Positions 28,047-36,314 of a DNA stretch of 64,000 bases are shown here, piece by piece. Under the pieces are notes generated by a model that was given only the letters and a program-made list of their open reading frames with translations, made no database searches and had not been told where the DNA came from. The translations under genes and the position numbers were made by a program. Every line of letters starts with the position of its first letter. Position 1 is the stretch's first letter. This stretch comes from Kineosporia corallincola. GTDB taxonomy: Bacteria; Actinomycetota; Actinomycetes; Actinomycetales; Kineosporiaceae. The stretch spans positions 310,001 to 374,000 of the forward strand of contig NZ_JAHBAY010000003.1 in the NCBI RefSeq assembly GCF_018499875.1, read 5' to 3'.

Positions 28047-28145
28047 CTACCCCGCCATCGGCCCCGAACGGCCCAGCAGCCCGGGCAACTCGAGCAGGGT
28101 CTTGATCACCGGGACCTGCTGGTGCCGCACCGCCCGGACCGTCAT
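28047..28145 (-). CDS. Possible 32-residue small protein
   Basis: An ATG-started frame of 32 codons with an amphipathic centre (VIKTLLELPGLLGRSG) in the 293-base gap between the protease and the MFS gene. A GGGGGCG run lies upstream. It is too short for sequence statistics and is offered only as a candidate. The rest of this gap shows no convincing gene. Confidence 0.25.
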   Translation of the reverse strand: MTVRAVRHQQVPVIKTLLELPGLLGRSGPMAG

Positions 28146-28167
28146 CGGTTCGCCCCCGCATGGCCCG

Positions 28168-29523
28168 TCATGTCTCCGGCCCGCCCGCGGTCTCGTAGCG
28201 CCAGAACGACCGGACCGTCACCCCGATCCCGGCCACGACCACCAGACAGGCCAGTCCTCCGCCGACCCATGAGATGGTCGGCGAGGTCAGTGACGCCATG
28301 CCACCGGCCCGGGCGTCGCCGAGTCGCGGTCCGCCGGCGACCACCGTGACGAAGACGCCCTGCATGCGTCCACGCATCTCGTCGGGCGCGAAGGTCTGGA
28401 GGATGGTCTGCCGCAGCACCGCGCTGACCAGGTCGGCCGCCCCGGCCACCGCGAGCAGAGCGAACACCACCCACAGCTGCTGCCCGACGCCGGCCAGGGC
28501 CACCGCCACGCCCCAGGCCATGACAGCCAGGATCAGCGCCCGCCCCTGCCGCCGCACCCGGCCGATCCAGCCGCCCAGCAGACCGGCCACGACCGACCCG
28601 ACGGCGATGGCCGCGTAGAGCGGGCCGACGTCGCCGCCGAACCGCTCCTCCGCGATCGCCGGGAACAGCGCCGTGGGCATGGCCAGCACCATGGCGCAGA
28701 TGTCGACCAGGAACGACATCCACAGCATCGGGCTGCGGGCGATGAACGCCAGGCCCTCGACGACCGACCGCAGGCCGAGCGAGGTTCCGGTGCCGGACGG
28801 CGGGATCGGCGGGAGCTCGAAGCCGGCCCACAGCGCGGCGGTGAACAGCACGGCGTCGATGCCGTAGGCGTAGAGGTAGCCGTGGTGGAGGCCGAGCAGG
28901 GCACCGGCCAGCAACGGCCCGGCCACCTGGCCGATGTTGCCCATCGTGTAGTTCAGGGCGTTCGCGGCGGGAACCAGGACGGGTTCGACCAGACGCGGCA
29001 CGATCGCCCCACGGGTGGACGACGAAACCGCGAAACCCCCGGCCTGCACGAAGATCAGGGCTAGGATCACCCAGGGCTTGCGCAGGCCGAGCAGGGTCTG
29101 CGCGAACAGGGCCAGCGTGACCGCCCAGGTGACGCAGGACGAGGACAGGTACAGCTTGCGCCGGTCCACCGCGTCGGCGATCGCCCCGCCGTAGAGCCCG
29201 AACGCGACCACCGGGATCAGCCCCGCCAGCCCGACCAGGCCGACGTAGAACGACGAGCCGGTGATGTCGTACATCTGGACGGCCACCGCCGTCGCCGTCA
29301 GCATCGACCCGACGAAGGCCGCACTTTGGCCGATCAGCATGCGCCGGTAGGGCAGCACCGCCAGCGGCCGGGTGTCGAGCCCGATCCGGCGCAGCAGAGC
29401 CGGTTTCGCCACCGTCCCGACCGGCCGGGTGATCTCCGCGGCGCCCGGCGGCTCACCGGCTGACCCCACGGTGCCGCCGTGCTGGATCTCATCGGTGCCG
29501 GGAGTGTCGCTCGTGGCCGTCAC
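28168..29523 (-). CDS. MFS transporter (EntS/enterobactin-exporter-like)
   Basis: A 451-residue major facilitator permease with about 12 helices. The cytoplasmic loop GAIADAVDRRKL between helices 2 and 3 is the MFS signature A equivalent. FGLYGGAIADAVDRRK, ALNYTMGNIGQVAGPLLAG and FAPDEMRGRMQGVF resemble the TMEM1/EntS drug or siderophore exporter subgroup. The GTG start at 29523 overlaps the TetR stop by four bases, so the two genes form an operon in which the upstream TetR probably controls efflux. The substrate is unknown. Confidence 0.9.
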   Translation of the reverse strand: MTATSDTPGTDEIQHGGTVGSAGEPPGAAEITRPVGTVAKPALLRRIGLDTRPLAVLPYRRMLIGQSAAFVGSMLTATAVAVQMYDITGSSFYVGLVGLAGLIPVVAFGLYGGAIADAVDRRKLYLSSSCVTWAVTLALFAQTLLGLRKPWVILALIFVQAGGFAVSSSTRGAIVPRLVEPVLVPAANALNYTMGNIGQVAGPLLAGALLGLHHGYLYAYGIDAVLFTAALWAGFELPPIPPSGTGTSLGLRSVVEGLAFIARSPMLWMSFLVDICAMVLAMPTALFPAIAEERFGGDVGPLYAAIAVGSVVAGLLGGWIGRVRRQGRALILAVMAWGVAVALAGVGQQLWVVFALLAVAGAADLVSAVLRQTILQTFAPDEMRGRMQGVFVTVVAGGPRLGDARAGGMASLTSPTISWVGGGLACLVVVAGIGVTVRSFWRYETAGGPET

Positions 29524-30113
29524 CGCCAGGCCGCCAGCAGAATGCGGGTGTGCTCGCGCACCAGCCGCCCGGGCATGGCCTGGCCCGTGGTGAGCACATG
29601 CGTCAGCACCGGCCCCATCACCTGCGCCACGGCCAGCGCGTTCTCCGGCATACCCGGCGCGTGCACCCGCACCCGGTCGAGCACCACGACGGTCGGCGCG
29701 GTGAGCAGGTCGGCCCGGTGCACCAGATCGGCCACCTGCGGGTCGTGCTGCGCCTCGCCGATCAGCGCGCGACAGGCCAGACCGGGTGGCTCCTCGGTCA
29801 GGAATCGCCCGAGAAGCTCCAGGTAGGAGGCAAGTTCGTGGTGCGGATCGGGGTGCGGCGCGACCACCAGCTCGTCCGTCGCGTCCTGGGTGCAGGCCTC
29901 GACCAGGATCTCGGCCTTGCCCGACCACCAGCGGTACACGGTCGGCCGGCCGACCCCGGCGCGCTCGGCGATGTTCTTCATGGTCATGGCGGCATAACCG
30001 ACCTCGACGAGCAGGTCGTCGACGGCGTCCAGCACCGCCTGCCGGGCCTCTTCGCTGCGAGGACGGCCCGGTGCAGCAGAAACGTTCACGCCGCCACAAT
30101 AACGTTCCACCAT
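29520..30113 (-). CDS. TetR/AcrR family transcriptional regulator
   Basis: A repressor of up to 197 residues. The helix-turn-helix includes AMTMKNIAERAGVGRPTVYRWW, and the C-terminal domain resembles TetR_C of exporter regulators. ATG 30113 or GTG 30089 may be the start; the shorter form begins just before the usual GRPRSEEAR lead-in. Upstream sequence carries two AACGTT hexamers 20 bases apart (about 30081 and 30101), which could form part of the operator. It is coupled to the MFS gene by a GTGA overlap. Confidence 0.92.
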   Translation of the reverse strand: MVERYCGGVNVSAAPGRPRSEEARQAVLDAVDDLLVEVGYAAMTMKNIAERAGVGRPTVYRWWSGKAEILVEACTQDATDELVVAPHPDPHHELASYLELLGRFLTEEPPGLACRALIGEAQHDPQVADLVHRADLLTAPTVVVLDRVRVHAPGMPENALAVAQVMGPVLTHVLTTGQAMPGRLVREHTRILLAAWR

Positions 30114-30160
30114 GTAACGAAATCAAGTCGATCACGCTCCGCCCCCCGTCTCGTCGTATT

Positions 30161-30835
30161 TCAGCCCTGGAGCCCCGTCACCCGCATTGTGATGTTGATA
30201 CGCCCCTCCTCCAGCCCGCACCCCTGCGGAGCGGTTCCCGGGTAGACCTTCGGAATGCCGTGATAGGCCAGCCGCGACGGCCCGCCGAACACGAACAGGT
30301 CTCCCGACGCCAGGTCGATGTCTTCGTAGGGCCGGCCCCGGTTCTCGGTGTTGCCGAACCGGAATCGGCAGGTGTCACCGATCGACAGGGAGACCACCGG
30401 CGCCGACGACGCCTCGTCCTTGTCCTGGTGCATGCCCATGCGCGCCTGCGCGTCGTAGTAGTTCACCAGAGCGGTGTCGGGCGAATAGCTTTCGGCCAGA
30501 TCCGGATCGACCTCGGCCAGGGCCCGCCGCCCCAGCCTCACCATCCAGTCGGGAAAGCCGAGCACCCGGTTCCCGTTCACGTCGACGGCCTCCCGGCTGT
30601 AGCGGTACGGACGCCAGTGCCAGCCCAGGCAGACCGTTTTCACGCTCATCTCGTGCCCGTTGACCACGGCACCGCGCAGCGGCACCGGCCCCTGGACCCA
30701 CTCCCGGAACCGCGCCACGATCCAGGCCTGCTGCTCGAGTGTGAGCCACCCCGGCGCCCAGTACGCCCCCGGCGCCAGCTCACGGCGTGGCCGGGCGAAC
30801 AGCTCGTCACCGAACAACGCGCCCGCCCCGCTCAC
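30161..30835 (-). CDS. alkB: AlkB-like 2-oxoglutarate/Fe(II) DNA repair dioxygenase
   Basis: A 224-residue oxidative demethylase that reverses 1-methyladenine and 3-methylcytosine lesions. The iron ligands are in MHQDKDE (HxD) and RLAYHGI. The 2-oxoglutarate-binding arginines are in RINITMR near the C-terminus. VNYYDAQARMGMHQD is an AlkB hallmark. GTG 30835 is chosen because it overlaps the stop of the Ada-like gene by four bases, giving a coupled repair pair. Family identity is firm. Confidence 0.92.
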   Translation of the reverse strand: MSGAGALFGDELFARPRRELAPGAYWAPGWLTLEQQAWIVARFREWVQGPVPLRGAVVNGHEMSVKTVCLGWHWRPYRYSREAVDVNGNRVLGFPDWMVRLGRRALAEVDPDLAESYSPDTALVNYYDAQARMGMHQDKDEASSAPVVSLSIGDTCRFRFGNTENRGRPYEDIDLASGDLFVFGGPSRLAYHGIPKVYPGTAPQGCGLEEGRINITMRVTGLQG

Positions 30836-31128
30836 GACGGCTCCCCGGAGCGGGACGCCTCGCGCCACGCCCGGTACCGCGCCGGAAGACAGGCACCGCA
30901 CGGCCGGTAGCCGGCGGCCACCGCGACGGCCTCGGAGGCGAAGAACACCCGGTATTTCACGTAGCCACCCTTCGAGATCGCCCGCAGCGCGGCCGGGCAG
31001 TCCAGCCGCCCGTAGACCTTGTGCCGCCGGTGCCCACCCAGCAGCCCCGGCACGTCCGACCGATACGACCGGCCCTCGGCGCCCAGCAGCGTATACATCT
31101 GCCTGGTGCGCTCATCCCCCCGGCCCAT
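30832..31128 (-). CDS. Ada-type metal-binding domain protein
   Basis: A roughly 98-residue protein resembling the N-terminal zinc domain of the Ada methyl-phosphotriester repair protein and regulator. Motifs are YGRLDCPAALRAI, RVFFASEAVAVAAGYRPCGAC and the adjacent GGHRRHKVYG. Ada uses four Cys; here only three align (one in LDC, two in PCGAC), so one zinc ligand differs, perhaps the His in GGHRR. GGGGAGGG upstream favours ATG 31128; ATG 31098 is possible. It has no AraC or methyltransferase domain. The GTGA overlap with alkB suggests joint response to alkylation damage. Confidence 0.78.
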   Translation of the reverse strand: MGRGDERTRQMYTLLGAEGRSYRSDVPGLLGGHRRHKVYGRLDCPAALRAISKGGYVKYRVFFASEAVAVAAGYRPCGACLPARYRAWREASRSGEPS

Positions 31129-31378
31129 CCGGCCCTCCCCCATGCAGAACCCGATCGCGCAGATCCGGGCAGACAACCGAACTGGACACACCTCACGGGC
31201 TCCAGCGATGCCCAGCACGGGCCGCACACGAAACACGCCCCGGACATCACAACCCAGACCCAGCCCTCTCCGAAGAAGGATCCGGTGACCGGCGCCGCAC
31301 CGACACCGCAGACCAGCCACCCCCGTCACCAGGTAAACGCCGCCCGGCACGCAAACGTGAGGCCTCCGGCCAGATTCC

Positions 31379-32107
31379 TCACACCAGCAGACGCTCCCGC
31401 AGGGCGATCAGCACGTCACGTCCGATCCCCGACTCCTCCAGCAGGTACCGCTCCACCGACCCGTACCGCTCCCGCAGATCGGCCAGCACCAGCTCCATGA
31501 TCCGCGCCGGAGCCCGCCCGTACCCAGGCCACAGCGACGTCCGGCCGGGGTGAGCCGCACGCCAGTCGGCCACCAGCCGCTCCGTGGCCAGTTCGGTGAG
31601 GGCGAAGTCGGCGAGCACCTCCTCGTCCGGCACCCCGAGCAGAGACAGGACCAGGGCCGCGATCAGCCCGGTCCGGTCCTTGCCCGAGGCGCAGTGGAAC
31701 ACCACCGGGCCCTCGTCGGTCGCGATCAGCTCGATCACCTGGCCTATCTCGGCGGCCCCGTCCTCCAGCACCTCCGCGAACCGGTCGGCCAGGTAGCGCC
31801 AGGGATCCACCGCGGGGTCGATCGTGGCCTGGTCGTAGGGACGGTGCTCGATGCTGAGATTGGCGTAGTGGAAGAGTTCCGGCGAGGGAACGCGTCCCTT
31901 CGCCTCGATCTCCCAGGGGTAGCGCAGATCGATCACGGTGGTGATGCCCAGCGCGAGGAAGCGCTCCCAGTCGGCCCCCTCCAGCTTGGCCAGGGAGTCC
32001 GAACGGTAGAGCCGCCCCCGGCCCACGGTCCGGCCGTCAAGACCCCGGTAGCCACCGAGGTCGCGGAAGTTGTGCAGCCGCCCGAACGCGGTGTGCCGAG
32101 TGCCCAT
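31379..32107 (-). CDS. Tyrosine/serine protein phosphatase (DSP-like)
   Basis: A 242-residue phosphatase of the Mycobacterium PtpB/LipA-like family. The P-loop HCASGKDRTG (CX5R) lies near residue 148. The N-terminal FRDLGGYRGLDGRTVGRGRLYRS is the usual lead block, and a general-acid region lies around HRPYD. It removes phosphate from proteins or phosphoinositides. No signal peptide. It is a single gene; a 250-base gap upstream of the Ada/AlkB pair has no evident feature. Confidence 0.92.
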   Translation of the reverse strand: MGTRHTAFGRLHNFRDLGGYRGLDGRTVGRGRLYRSDSLAKLEGADWERFLALGITTVIDLRYPWEIEAKGRVPSPELFHYANLSIEHRPYDQATIDPAVDPWRYLADRFAEVLEDGAAEIGQVIELIATDEGPVVFHCASGKDRTGLIAALVLSLLGVPDEEVLADFALTELATERLVADWRAAHPGRTSLWPGYGRAPARIMELVLADLRERYGSVERYLLEESGIGRDVLIALRERLLV

Positions 32108-32119
32108 GGCCAGACCCTA

Positions 32120-32191
32120 GGGCGTGTTGTGGAGTTCACCGCCGTAGCGAGGAGGTGCCCCGCAGTAGGCATGGGATCCCACAACACGCCC
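32120..32191. repeat. 72-bp element with 13-bp terminal inverted repeats
   Basis: GGGCGTGTTGTGG (32120-32132) and its exact complement (32179-32191) bound a 46-base centre. It lies between the phosphatase start and the rpsN stop. It may act as the rpsN terminator, but the long centre and perfect ends also resemble a small mobile or palindromic repeat. No coding capacity. Confidence 0.6.
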
Positions 32192-32195
32192 CAGG

Positions 32196-32501
32196 TCACC
32201 AGCTGGACTTCGTGATGCCCGGCAGCTCCCCCCGGTGGGCCATCTCACGGAAGCGCACCCGGGACAACCCGAACCGGCCCAGGTGCCCGCGCGGGCGCCC
32301 GTCCACCACGTCCCGGTTGCGCAGCCGGGTCGGCGAGGCGTTGCGCGGCAGCCGGTGCAGGGCGGCCATCGCCTCGGCCCGCTCGGCCTCGCCCACGTGC
32401 GGATTCACGCTCAGCCGCTTGAGTTCCAGCCGGCGCTCGGCGTACCGGTCCACCACCTCGCGGCGCTGAGCGTCGCGGGCGATCTTGCTCTTCTTCGCCA
32501 T
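32196..32501 (-). CDS. rpsN: Ribosomal protein S14, zinc-independent paralogue
   Basis: A 101-residue S14 with the family end block [24 protein letters not shown] and no Cys at all, so it is the C-minus form that does not need zinc. It overlaps the upstream rpmB stop by one base and is transcribed with it from the Zur-controlled divergent promoter. It would replace the zinc-binding S14 under zinc starvation, sparing zinc (established for other actinobacteria). Confidence 0.96.
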   Translation of the reverse strand: MAKKSKIARDAQRREVVDRYAERRLELKRLSVNPHVGEAERAEAMAALHRLPRNASPTRLRNRDVVDGRPRGHLGRFGLSRVRFREMAHRGELPGITKSSW

Positions 32502-32737
32502 TACAGACGCACCCCCCGGGCCTGGATGTCGCGCACCACGGCCTCGATGCCGCGCCGGTCGACGGTCTTGATGCCGCGGGCACTGAGGGTCAGCGTGACC
32601 TGCCGGCCGAGCGAGGGCACCCAGTAGCGCTTGGTCTGGATGTTCAGGTCGAACCGGCGCTTGGTGCGCCGGTGAGAGTGCGAGATCGCGTGGCCGAAGC
32701 CGGGAACCGCCCCGGTGACCATGCAGACGCGGGACAC
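32501..32737 (-). CDS. rpmB: Ribosomal protein L28, zinc-independent paralogue
   Basis: A 78-residue L28. [17 protein letters not shown] is diagnostic. The usual N-terminal CxxC is reduced to a single Cys (VCMVTG), marking the C-minus form. GTG 32737 has AGGAGG (complement of 32743-32748) at ideal spacing. It is the first gene of the leftward operon, 45 bases from the Zur-like box. L33 and S18, which often join such operons, are not present here. Confidence 0.96.
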   Translation of the reverse strand: MSRVCMVTGAVPGFGHAISHSHRRTKRRFDLNIQTKRYWVPSLGRQVTLTLSARGIKTVDRRGIEAVVRDIQARGVRL

Positions 32738-32781
32738 ATGTGCCTCCTGCGATCGGGAATGAATCGCCGCCAGGTTAGCTT

Positions 32782-32800
32782 ATTGAAAACGATTCTCAAT
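32782..32800. promoter_or_regulatory. Zur box in divergent promoter
   Basis: ATTGAAAACGATTCTCAAT is a 19-base imperfect palindrome (14 of 19 positions symmetric) with the TGAnAA...TTnTCA form of actinobacterial Zur/Fur sites. It lies between rpmB and the CobW-like gene, 45 bases from one start and 19 from the other. The zinc-sparing genes on both sides favour Zur over Fur. Confidence 0.85.
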
Positions 32801-32818
32801 CTGCCTAAGGTGTTCCGC

Positions 32819-33919
32819 ATGCCCGACGTCCCCGTCCTGACCGTCACCTCGATCGACCCGGTACTGCGCGACAGTGCCGTCGCCGCCCTGCTGCTCGACC
32901 TTCCGGACGCCGTGGCGGTGCGCCACGACATCACGCCGGACGGCCGTCTGCACCGCGTCGTCCATGATTGGTCCGGGGTGCTCGACAGGCACACCCAGTC
33001 ACTGGATCACGGCTGTCTGTCCTGCGCCCTGCGCGCCGACCTGCTGCCGGTCCTGCGCGGCCTGATCACGCAAGACCGGCCGCCGCGACAGATCATCGTG
33101 GGCCTGCCCGTCACCAGCGAGCCACAACCGCTGGTGCACGCGATCCAGCCCGCCACCGACGGCTACGGCGCCGGCCTGGTGCCGGGTGCGCGGGTCGCCG
33201 CGGTGATCGCGACCGCCTCCACCGCAAGCCTTCTCGACGACCTGTTCGGTGACGACCTGCTCGCCGAGCGGGGCCTGGAACTCAATCCGGACGACCGCCG
33301 TTCGGTGGGCGAGTCCCTCGCCACCCAGCTGGAACACGCCGACGTCGTGCTGCTCGACGGCGTGGCCGGAACCCGCGAGAACGACCTGCTCGACCACCTG
33401 ATCGGCACCGGACGGCCGAGATCCCTTGTCACGGAGGTGGACACGGCCGGTCTTCTCGCCGTCCACCGTTCGCCCGACGACCCGAGAGGCGACCTGCTGC
33501 ACCTGCCCGCCACCACCGCGCCCGACACACCCCACGTCTGGTCGCTGGACCTGCACTCGCACAAGCCGTTTCACCCCGCCCGGTTGCACACCGAGCTCCA
33601 GGCACTGGGCGACGGCCCGATCCGGGCACGTGGCACCTTCTGGCTGCCGGGGCGTCCCACCGTCATCGGAATCTGGGACGGCGCGGGCGGGCAGCTGAGC
33701 ATCGGTGCCGCCGGAACCTGGCCGGGTGGTGTCCGAAGCACCCGGCTGCGGGTGACAGGCATCGGCCCGCAACGGGATTCGGTCGCCCGGGCGTTCTCCC
33801 GGGCCCTGATGACGGACCGGGAGATGGAGCACGGGATCGGGAGATGGGACGGCGTCGACGACGGTTTCGGCCCCTGGCTGGGCGTCGACGACAGCGTCGA
33901 GGACGACCTCAGCGCCTGA
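32819..33919 (+). CDS. CobW/COG0523-family protein without Walker A loop
   Basis: A 366-residue member of the CobW metallochaperone family. The C-terminal CobW_C domain is intact ([30 protein letters not shown]). The metal-motif equivalent is reduced to CLSC (residues 66-69, in [10 protein letters not shown]). The N-terminus begins [16 protein letters not shown], with no GxxxxGK[ST], so GTP binding should be lost. It sits in a Zur-controlled cluster of zinc-free ribosomal proteins. CobW-like proteins beside C-minus ribosomal genes occur in mycobacteria, where one (Mrf, as I recall) aids ribosome hibernation. A similar non-enzymatic role is an inference. Confidence 0.85.
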   Translation: MPDVPVLTVTSIDPVLRDSAVAALLLDLPDAVAVRHDITPDGRLHRVVHDWSGVLDRHTQSLDHGCLSCALRADLLPVLRGLITQDRPPRQIIVGLPVTSEPQPLVHAIQPATDGYGAGLVPGARVAAVIATASTASLLDDLFGDDLLAERGLELNPDDRRSVGESLATQLEHADVVLLDGVAGTRENDLLDHLIGTGRPRSLVTEVDTAGLLAVHRSPDDPRGDLLHLPATTAPDTPHVWSLDLHSHKPFHPARLHTELQALGDGPIRARGTFWLPGRPTVIGIWDGAGGQLSIGAAGTWPGGVRSTRLRVTGIGPQRDSVARAFSRALMTDREMEHGIGRWDGVDDGFGPWLGVDDSVEDDLSA

Positions 33920-33937
33920 CAACCCGAGGAGAGAGAC

Positions 33938-34060
33938 ATGAAGGTACGCGCGTCACTGAAATCCCTGAAGGAAAAGCCCGGTTCGATCGTCGTACGACGC
34001 CGCGGCAAGGTCTACGTGATCAACAAGAAGAACCCCCGATGGAAAGGACGGCAGGGCTGA
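33938..34060 (+). CDS. rpmJ: Ribosomal protein L36, zinc-independent paralogue
   Basis: A 40-residue L36 beginning [16 protein letters not shown] and ending in NPRWKGRQG, with no Cys or His ligands: the C-minus, YkgO-like form. GAGGAGAGAGAC lies upstream of the ATG. Its stop overlaps the next ATG by one base, forming a cobW-rpmJ-rpmE operon under the Zur-like box. Confidence 0.96.
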   Translation: MKVRASLKSLKEKPGSIVVRRRGKVYVINKKNPRWKGRQG

Positions 34061-34305
34061 TGAAACCCGGCATCCACCCCGAGTACCGGCCCGTGGTCTT
34101 CCGGGACCGCGGCGCCGGCACGGCGTTCCTCACCCGCTCGACGATCTCGGCGAAGGCCACGGTCGAGTGGGAGGACGGCAACGAGTACCCCGTCGTCGAC
34201 GTGGACATCTCCAGCGCCAGCCATCCGTTCTGGACCGGCCGGGCGCGTAGCAACGACGTCGAGGGCCGGATCGCGCGGTTCCAGAGGCGTTACGGCACGA
34301 ACTGA
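34060..34305 (+). CDS. rpmE2: Ribosomal protein L31 type B
   Basis: An 81-residue type B L31. [16 protein letters not shown] and the C-terminal SHPFWTG...RFQRRYG blocks are diagnostic. The zinc-binding Cys residues of type A are absent. It is coupled to rpmJ by a TGATG overlap and followed by a strong terminator (34318-34345). Under zinc limitation it replaces type A L31. Confidence 0.97.
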   Translation: MKPGIHPEYRPVVFRDRGAGTAFLTRSTISAKATVEWEDGNEYPVVDVDISSASHPFWTGRARSNDVEGRIARFQRRYGTN

Positions 34306-34317
34306 ACGACCGGCGCC

Positions 34318-34345
34318 GGGAAGAGGGCTCACGGGCCCTCTTCCC
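34318..34345 (+). terminator. Terminator after zinc-ribosomal operon
   Basis: GGGAAGAGGGC (34318-34328) pairs with GCCCTCTTCCC (34335-34345) across a six-base loop, 13 bases after the L31 stop. Confidence 0.85.
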
Positions 34346-34439
34346 ATCTGCGCGCCTGGTGGGCAGTTCTCCCTGTCTGTCACAATGTGCGACCGCGCGG
34401 TGCACCGGTCGCGCGCCCACCTGACTGGGGAGAACGAAC

Positions 34440-35471
34440 GTGTCCACCAACGAGCGGACGACGGCGGACGGCGACGACCCGCCCACGATCGAGCTCGACG
34501 AGATCGTGCCCGGGCCGTCGCGCCGCACGCCCTCCCGCGGGCCGTTCCGCAGCCATCCCACGCTCTGGGCCGTCGCGGCCGTGCTCGCCGTCGTGCTGGG
34601 CGGCGCGACCCTGATCCACTGGGTCACCCGTACCCCCGACGTCCAGGAGTCGTCGCTGTCCGGCACCGACGTCACCATCCCGTTGCCGGACGAATCAGGT
34701 TCCGCCACCGCGACCTCGATCCCTGAGACCCCCACCGCGACCGGTTCGGCCACGATCACACCGACGGACGACACGGGCCGCAAGTCCCCCGGCGCGAGCC
34801 AGGACCCCGCCTCCGCCACCTCCGGCACGAACAACGGATCCGGCGGTTCCGACGGCGGCAGCGGTTCCGGCAATGGTTCCGGCAGCGGTTCCGGCGGCGG
34901 CTCAGGAGCCGGGACCGGCCAGGGGTCCGGAACGGGTGACAGCGGAACCGACGACGGCACCACCGACGACGGCACCGACGACACCGGTGGTGACGACACC
35001 GGAACCGGCAGTGACGACACGGATTCCGGTTCCGGCGACGAGGCGGCCCCCGAGGACGAGCCCACGACGTCCGTCAGCGTCGAGGTCAGTAGCCAGGTGT
35101 CGGGCCAGGGCGCCGGCAACATCATGGACGGCGACGGCAGTACCTACTGGGAGGCGGCGAAGGGCTTCCCGCAGACCGTCACCGTCGACCTGGGCAGCAC
35201 CACCACCGTCGGCCGGCTCACCCTCTCCGCCCCCGCCCCCACCAGCTCGAGCAGCCGCGCCCAGAGCCTGACCGTGCTCGGCAGCACCACCGGCGACTCG
35301 TACAGCACGCTCAAGGGCGGCTCGTCGTACCGCTTCGCCTCGGGCGGCTCGGCCACCCAGGTCAGCATCAGCTTCTCCCAGGTCTCCACCCGCTACCTGC
35401 GGCTGCGGTTCACCGGCGGCAGCGGGTACTCGGCAGCCCAGCTGGCCGAGCTGGGGGTCTACTCGTCCTGA
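34440..35471 (+). CDS. Membrane-anchored protein with discoidin (F5/8 type C) domain
   Basis: A 343-residue protein. A cytoplasmic N-terminus is followed by one membrane helix (about residues 43-60) and a long Gly/Ser/Thr/Asp-rich low-complexity linker (about 75-205). The C-terminal beta-sandwich resembles F5/8 type C/CBM32 domains ([45 protein letters not shown]). It would display a carbohydrate- or surface-binding domain outside the cell. GGGGAG lies seven bases before GTG 34440. There is no catalytic domain, so it is a binding or adhesion protein. Confidence 0.85.
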   Translation: MSTNERTTADGDDPPTIELDEIVPGPSRRTPSRGPFRSHPTLWAVAAVLAVVLGGATLIHWVTRTPDVQESSLSGTDVTIPLPDESGSATATSIPETPTATGSATITPTDDTGRKSPGASQDPASATSGTNNGSGGSDGGSGSGNGSGSGSGGGSGAGTGQGSGTGDSGTDDGTTDDGTDDTGGDDTGTGSDDTDSGSGDEAAPEDEPTTSVSVEVSSQVSGQGAGNIMDGDGSTYWEAAKGFPQTVTVDLGSTTTVGRLTLSAPAPTSSSSRAQSLTVLGSTTGDSYSTLKGGSSYRFASGGSATQVSISFSQVSTRYLRLRFTGGSGYSAAQLAELGVYSS

Positions 35472-35512
35472 GGTGAACGGGCGACCATGATCCGCCGACG
35501 ACAGGAGCACCG

Positions 35513-36238
35513 GTGTCCGACGAGATCTTCGCGAACCCACGACTGGCGCGCGTCTACGACGCCTTCGACGACAATCGCGAGGACCTCGACGCGTACCTGC
35601 GCCTGGCCGACGACCTCGGGGCCCTCCACGTGGTCGATGTCGGCTGCGGCACCGGCACGTTGGCGATCATGCTGGCGGCGCGCGGGCGCACGGTGACGGG
35701 TATTGATCCGGCCACGGCCTCGCTGGACGTCGCGCGGCGCAAACCGGGTGCGGAAGCCGTGAACTGGATCCGTGGCGATGCCCAGGACCTCGACCTGACC
35801 GGCGTGGACCTGATCACGATGACCGGGAACATGGTTCAGGCCATCACGGATCCGGATGGCTGGGACGCCGCCCTGAACGCGTGCAGCCACGCCCTCCGGC
35901 CAGGGGGACATCTGGTCTTCGAATCGCGGAACCCAGCGTTCCGGGCCTGGGAGGGCTGGACCGCCGACCGGACCCGCCTCACCCGTGACATCGACGGGAT
36001 CGGCCTGGTGGAACAGTGGTTTCAGCTGATCGACGTGGACTGGCCCCTGGTGACGTTTCGTGGCACCTGGCGATTCCATGACGACGGTGCCGTGCTGACC
36101 TCGATGTCGACACTGCGGTTCCGGGAACGCGGCGAACTCGAGAGCGCCGTGACCAGCCACGGGCTGGAGGTCGTCGACGTGCGGGAGGCGCCGGACCGGC
36201 CCGGGCGTGAGTTCGTCGTCATCGCGCGGCGCCCCTGA
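35513..36238 (+). CDS. Class I SAM-dependent methyltransferase
   Basis: A 241-residue methyltransferase. Motif I VVDVGCGTGTLA lies near residue 41, followed by GIDPATASLDVAR (motif II), GDAQDLDL (near 90) and GGHLVFESRNP. AGGAG precedes GTG 35513. It acts in the cytoplasm on an unknown acceptor. It is closed off by the hairpin at 36262. Confidence 0.92.
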   Translation: MSDEIFANPRLARVYDAFDDNREDLDAYLRLADDLGALHVVDVGCGTGTLAIMLAARGRTVTGIDPATASLDVARRKPGAEAVNWIRGDAQDLDLTGVDLITMTGNMVQAITDPDGWDAALNACSHALRPGGHLVFESRNPAFRAWEGWTADRTRLTRDIDGIGLVEQWFQLIDVDWPLVTFRGTWRFHDDGAVLTSMSTLRFRERGELESAVTSHGLEVVDVREAPDRPGREFVVIARRP

Positions 36239-36261
36239 GGCAGCACGGGTGAGCTCTCTGC

Positions 36262-36298
36262 TTTTGACACCACCCTGGGCTCCTGGGTGGTGTCAAAA
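36262..36298. terminator. Bidirectional terminator hairpin
   Basis: TTTTGACACCACCC (36262-36275) pairs perfectly with GGGTGGTGTCAAAA (36285-36298) across nine bases, between convergent genes. T- and A-runs at the outer ends suit termination in both directions. Confidence 0.9.
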
Positions 36299-36314
36299 AT
36301 AAATCCGCCGCCCC

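Noticed and set aside
31129-31378. Possible small gene in the 250-base gap between the Ada-like and phosphatase genes
   Set aside because: Open frames are short or shadow-like, with no ribosome site or domain.
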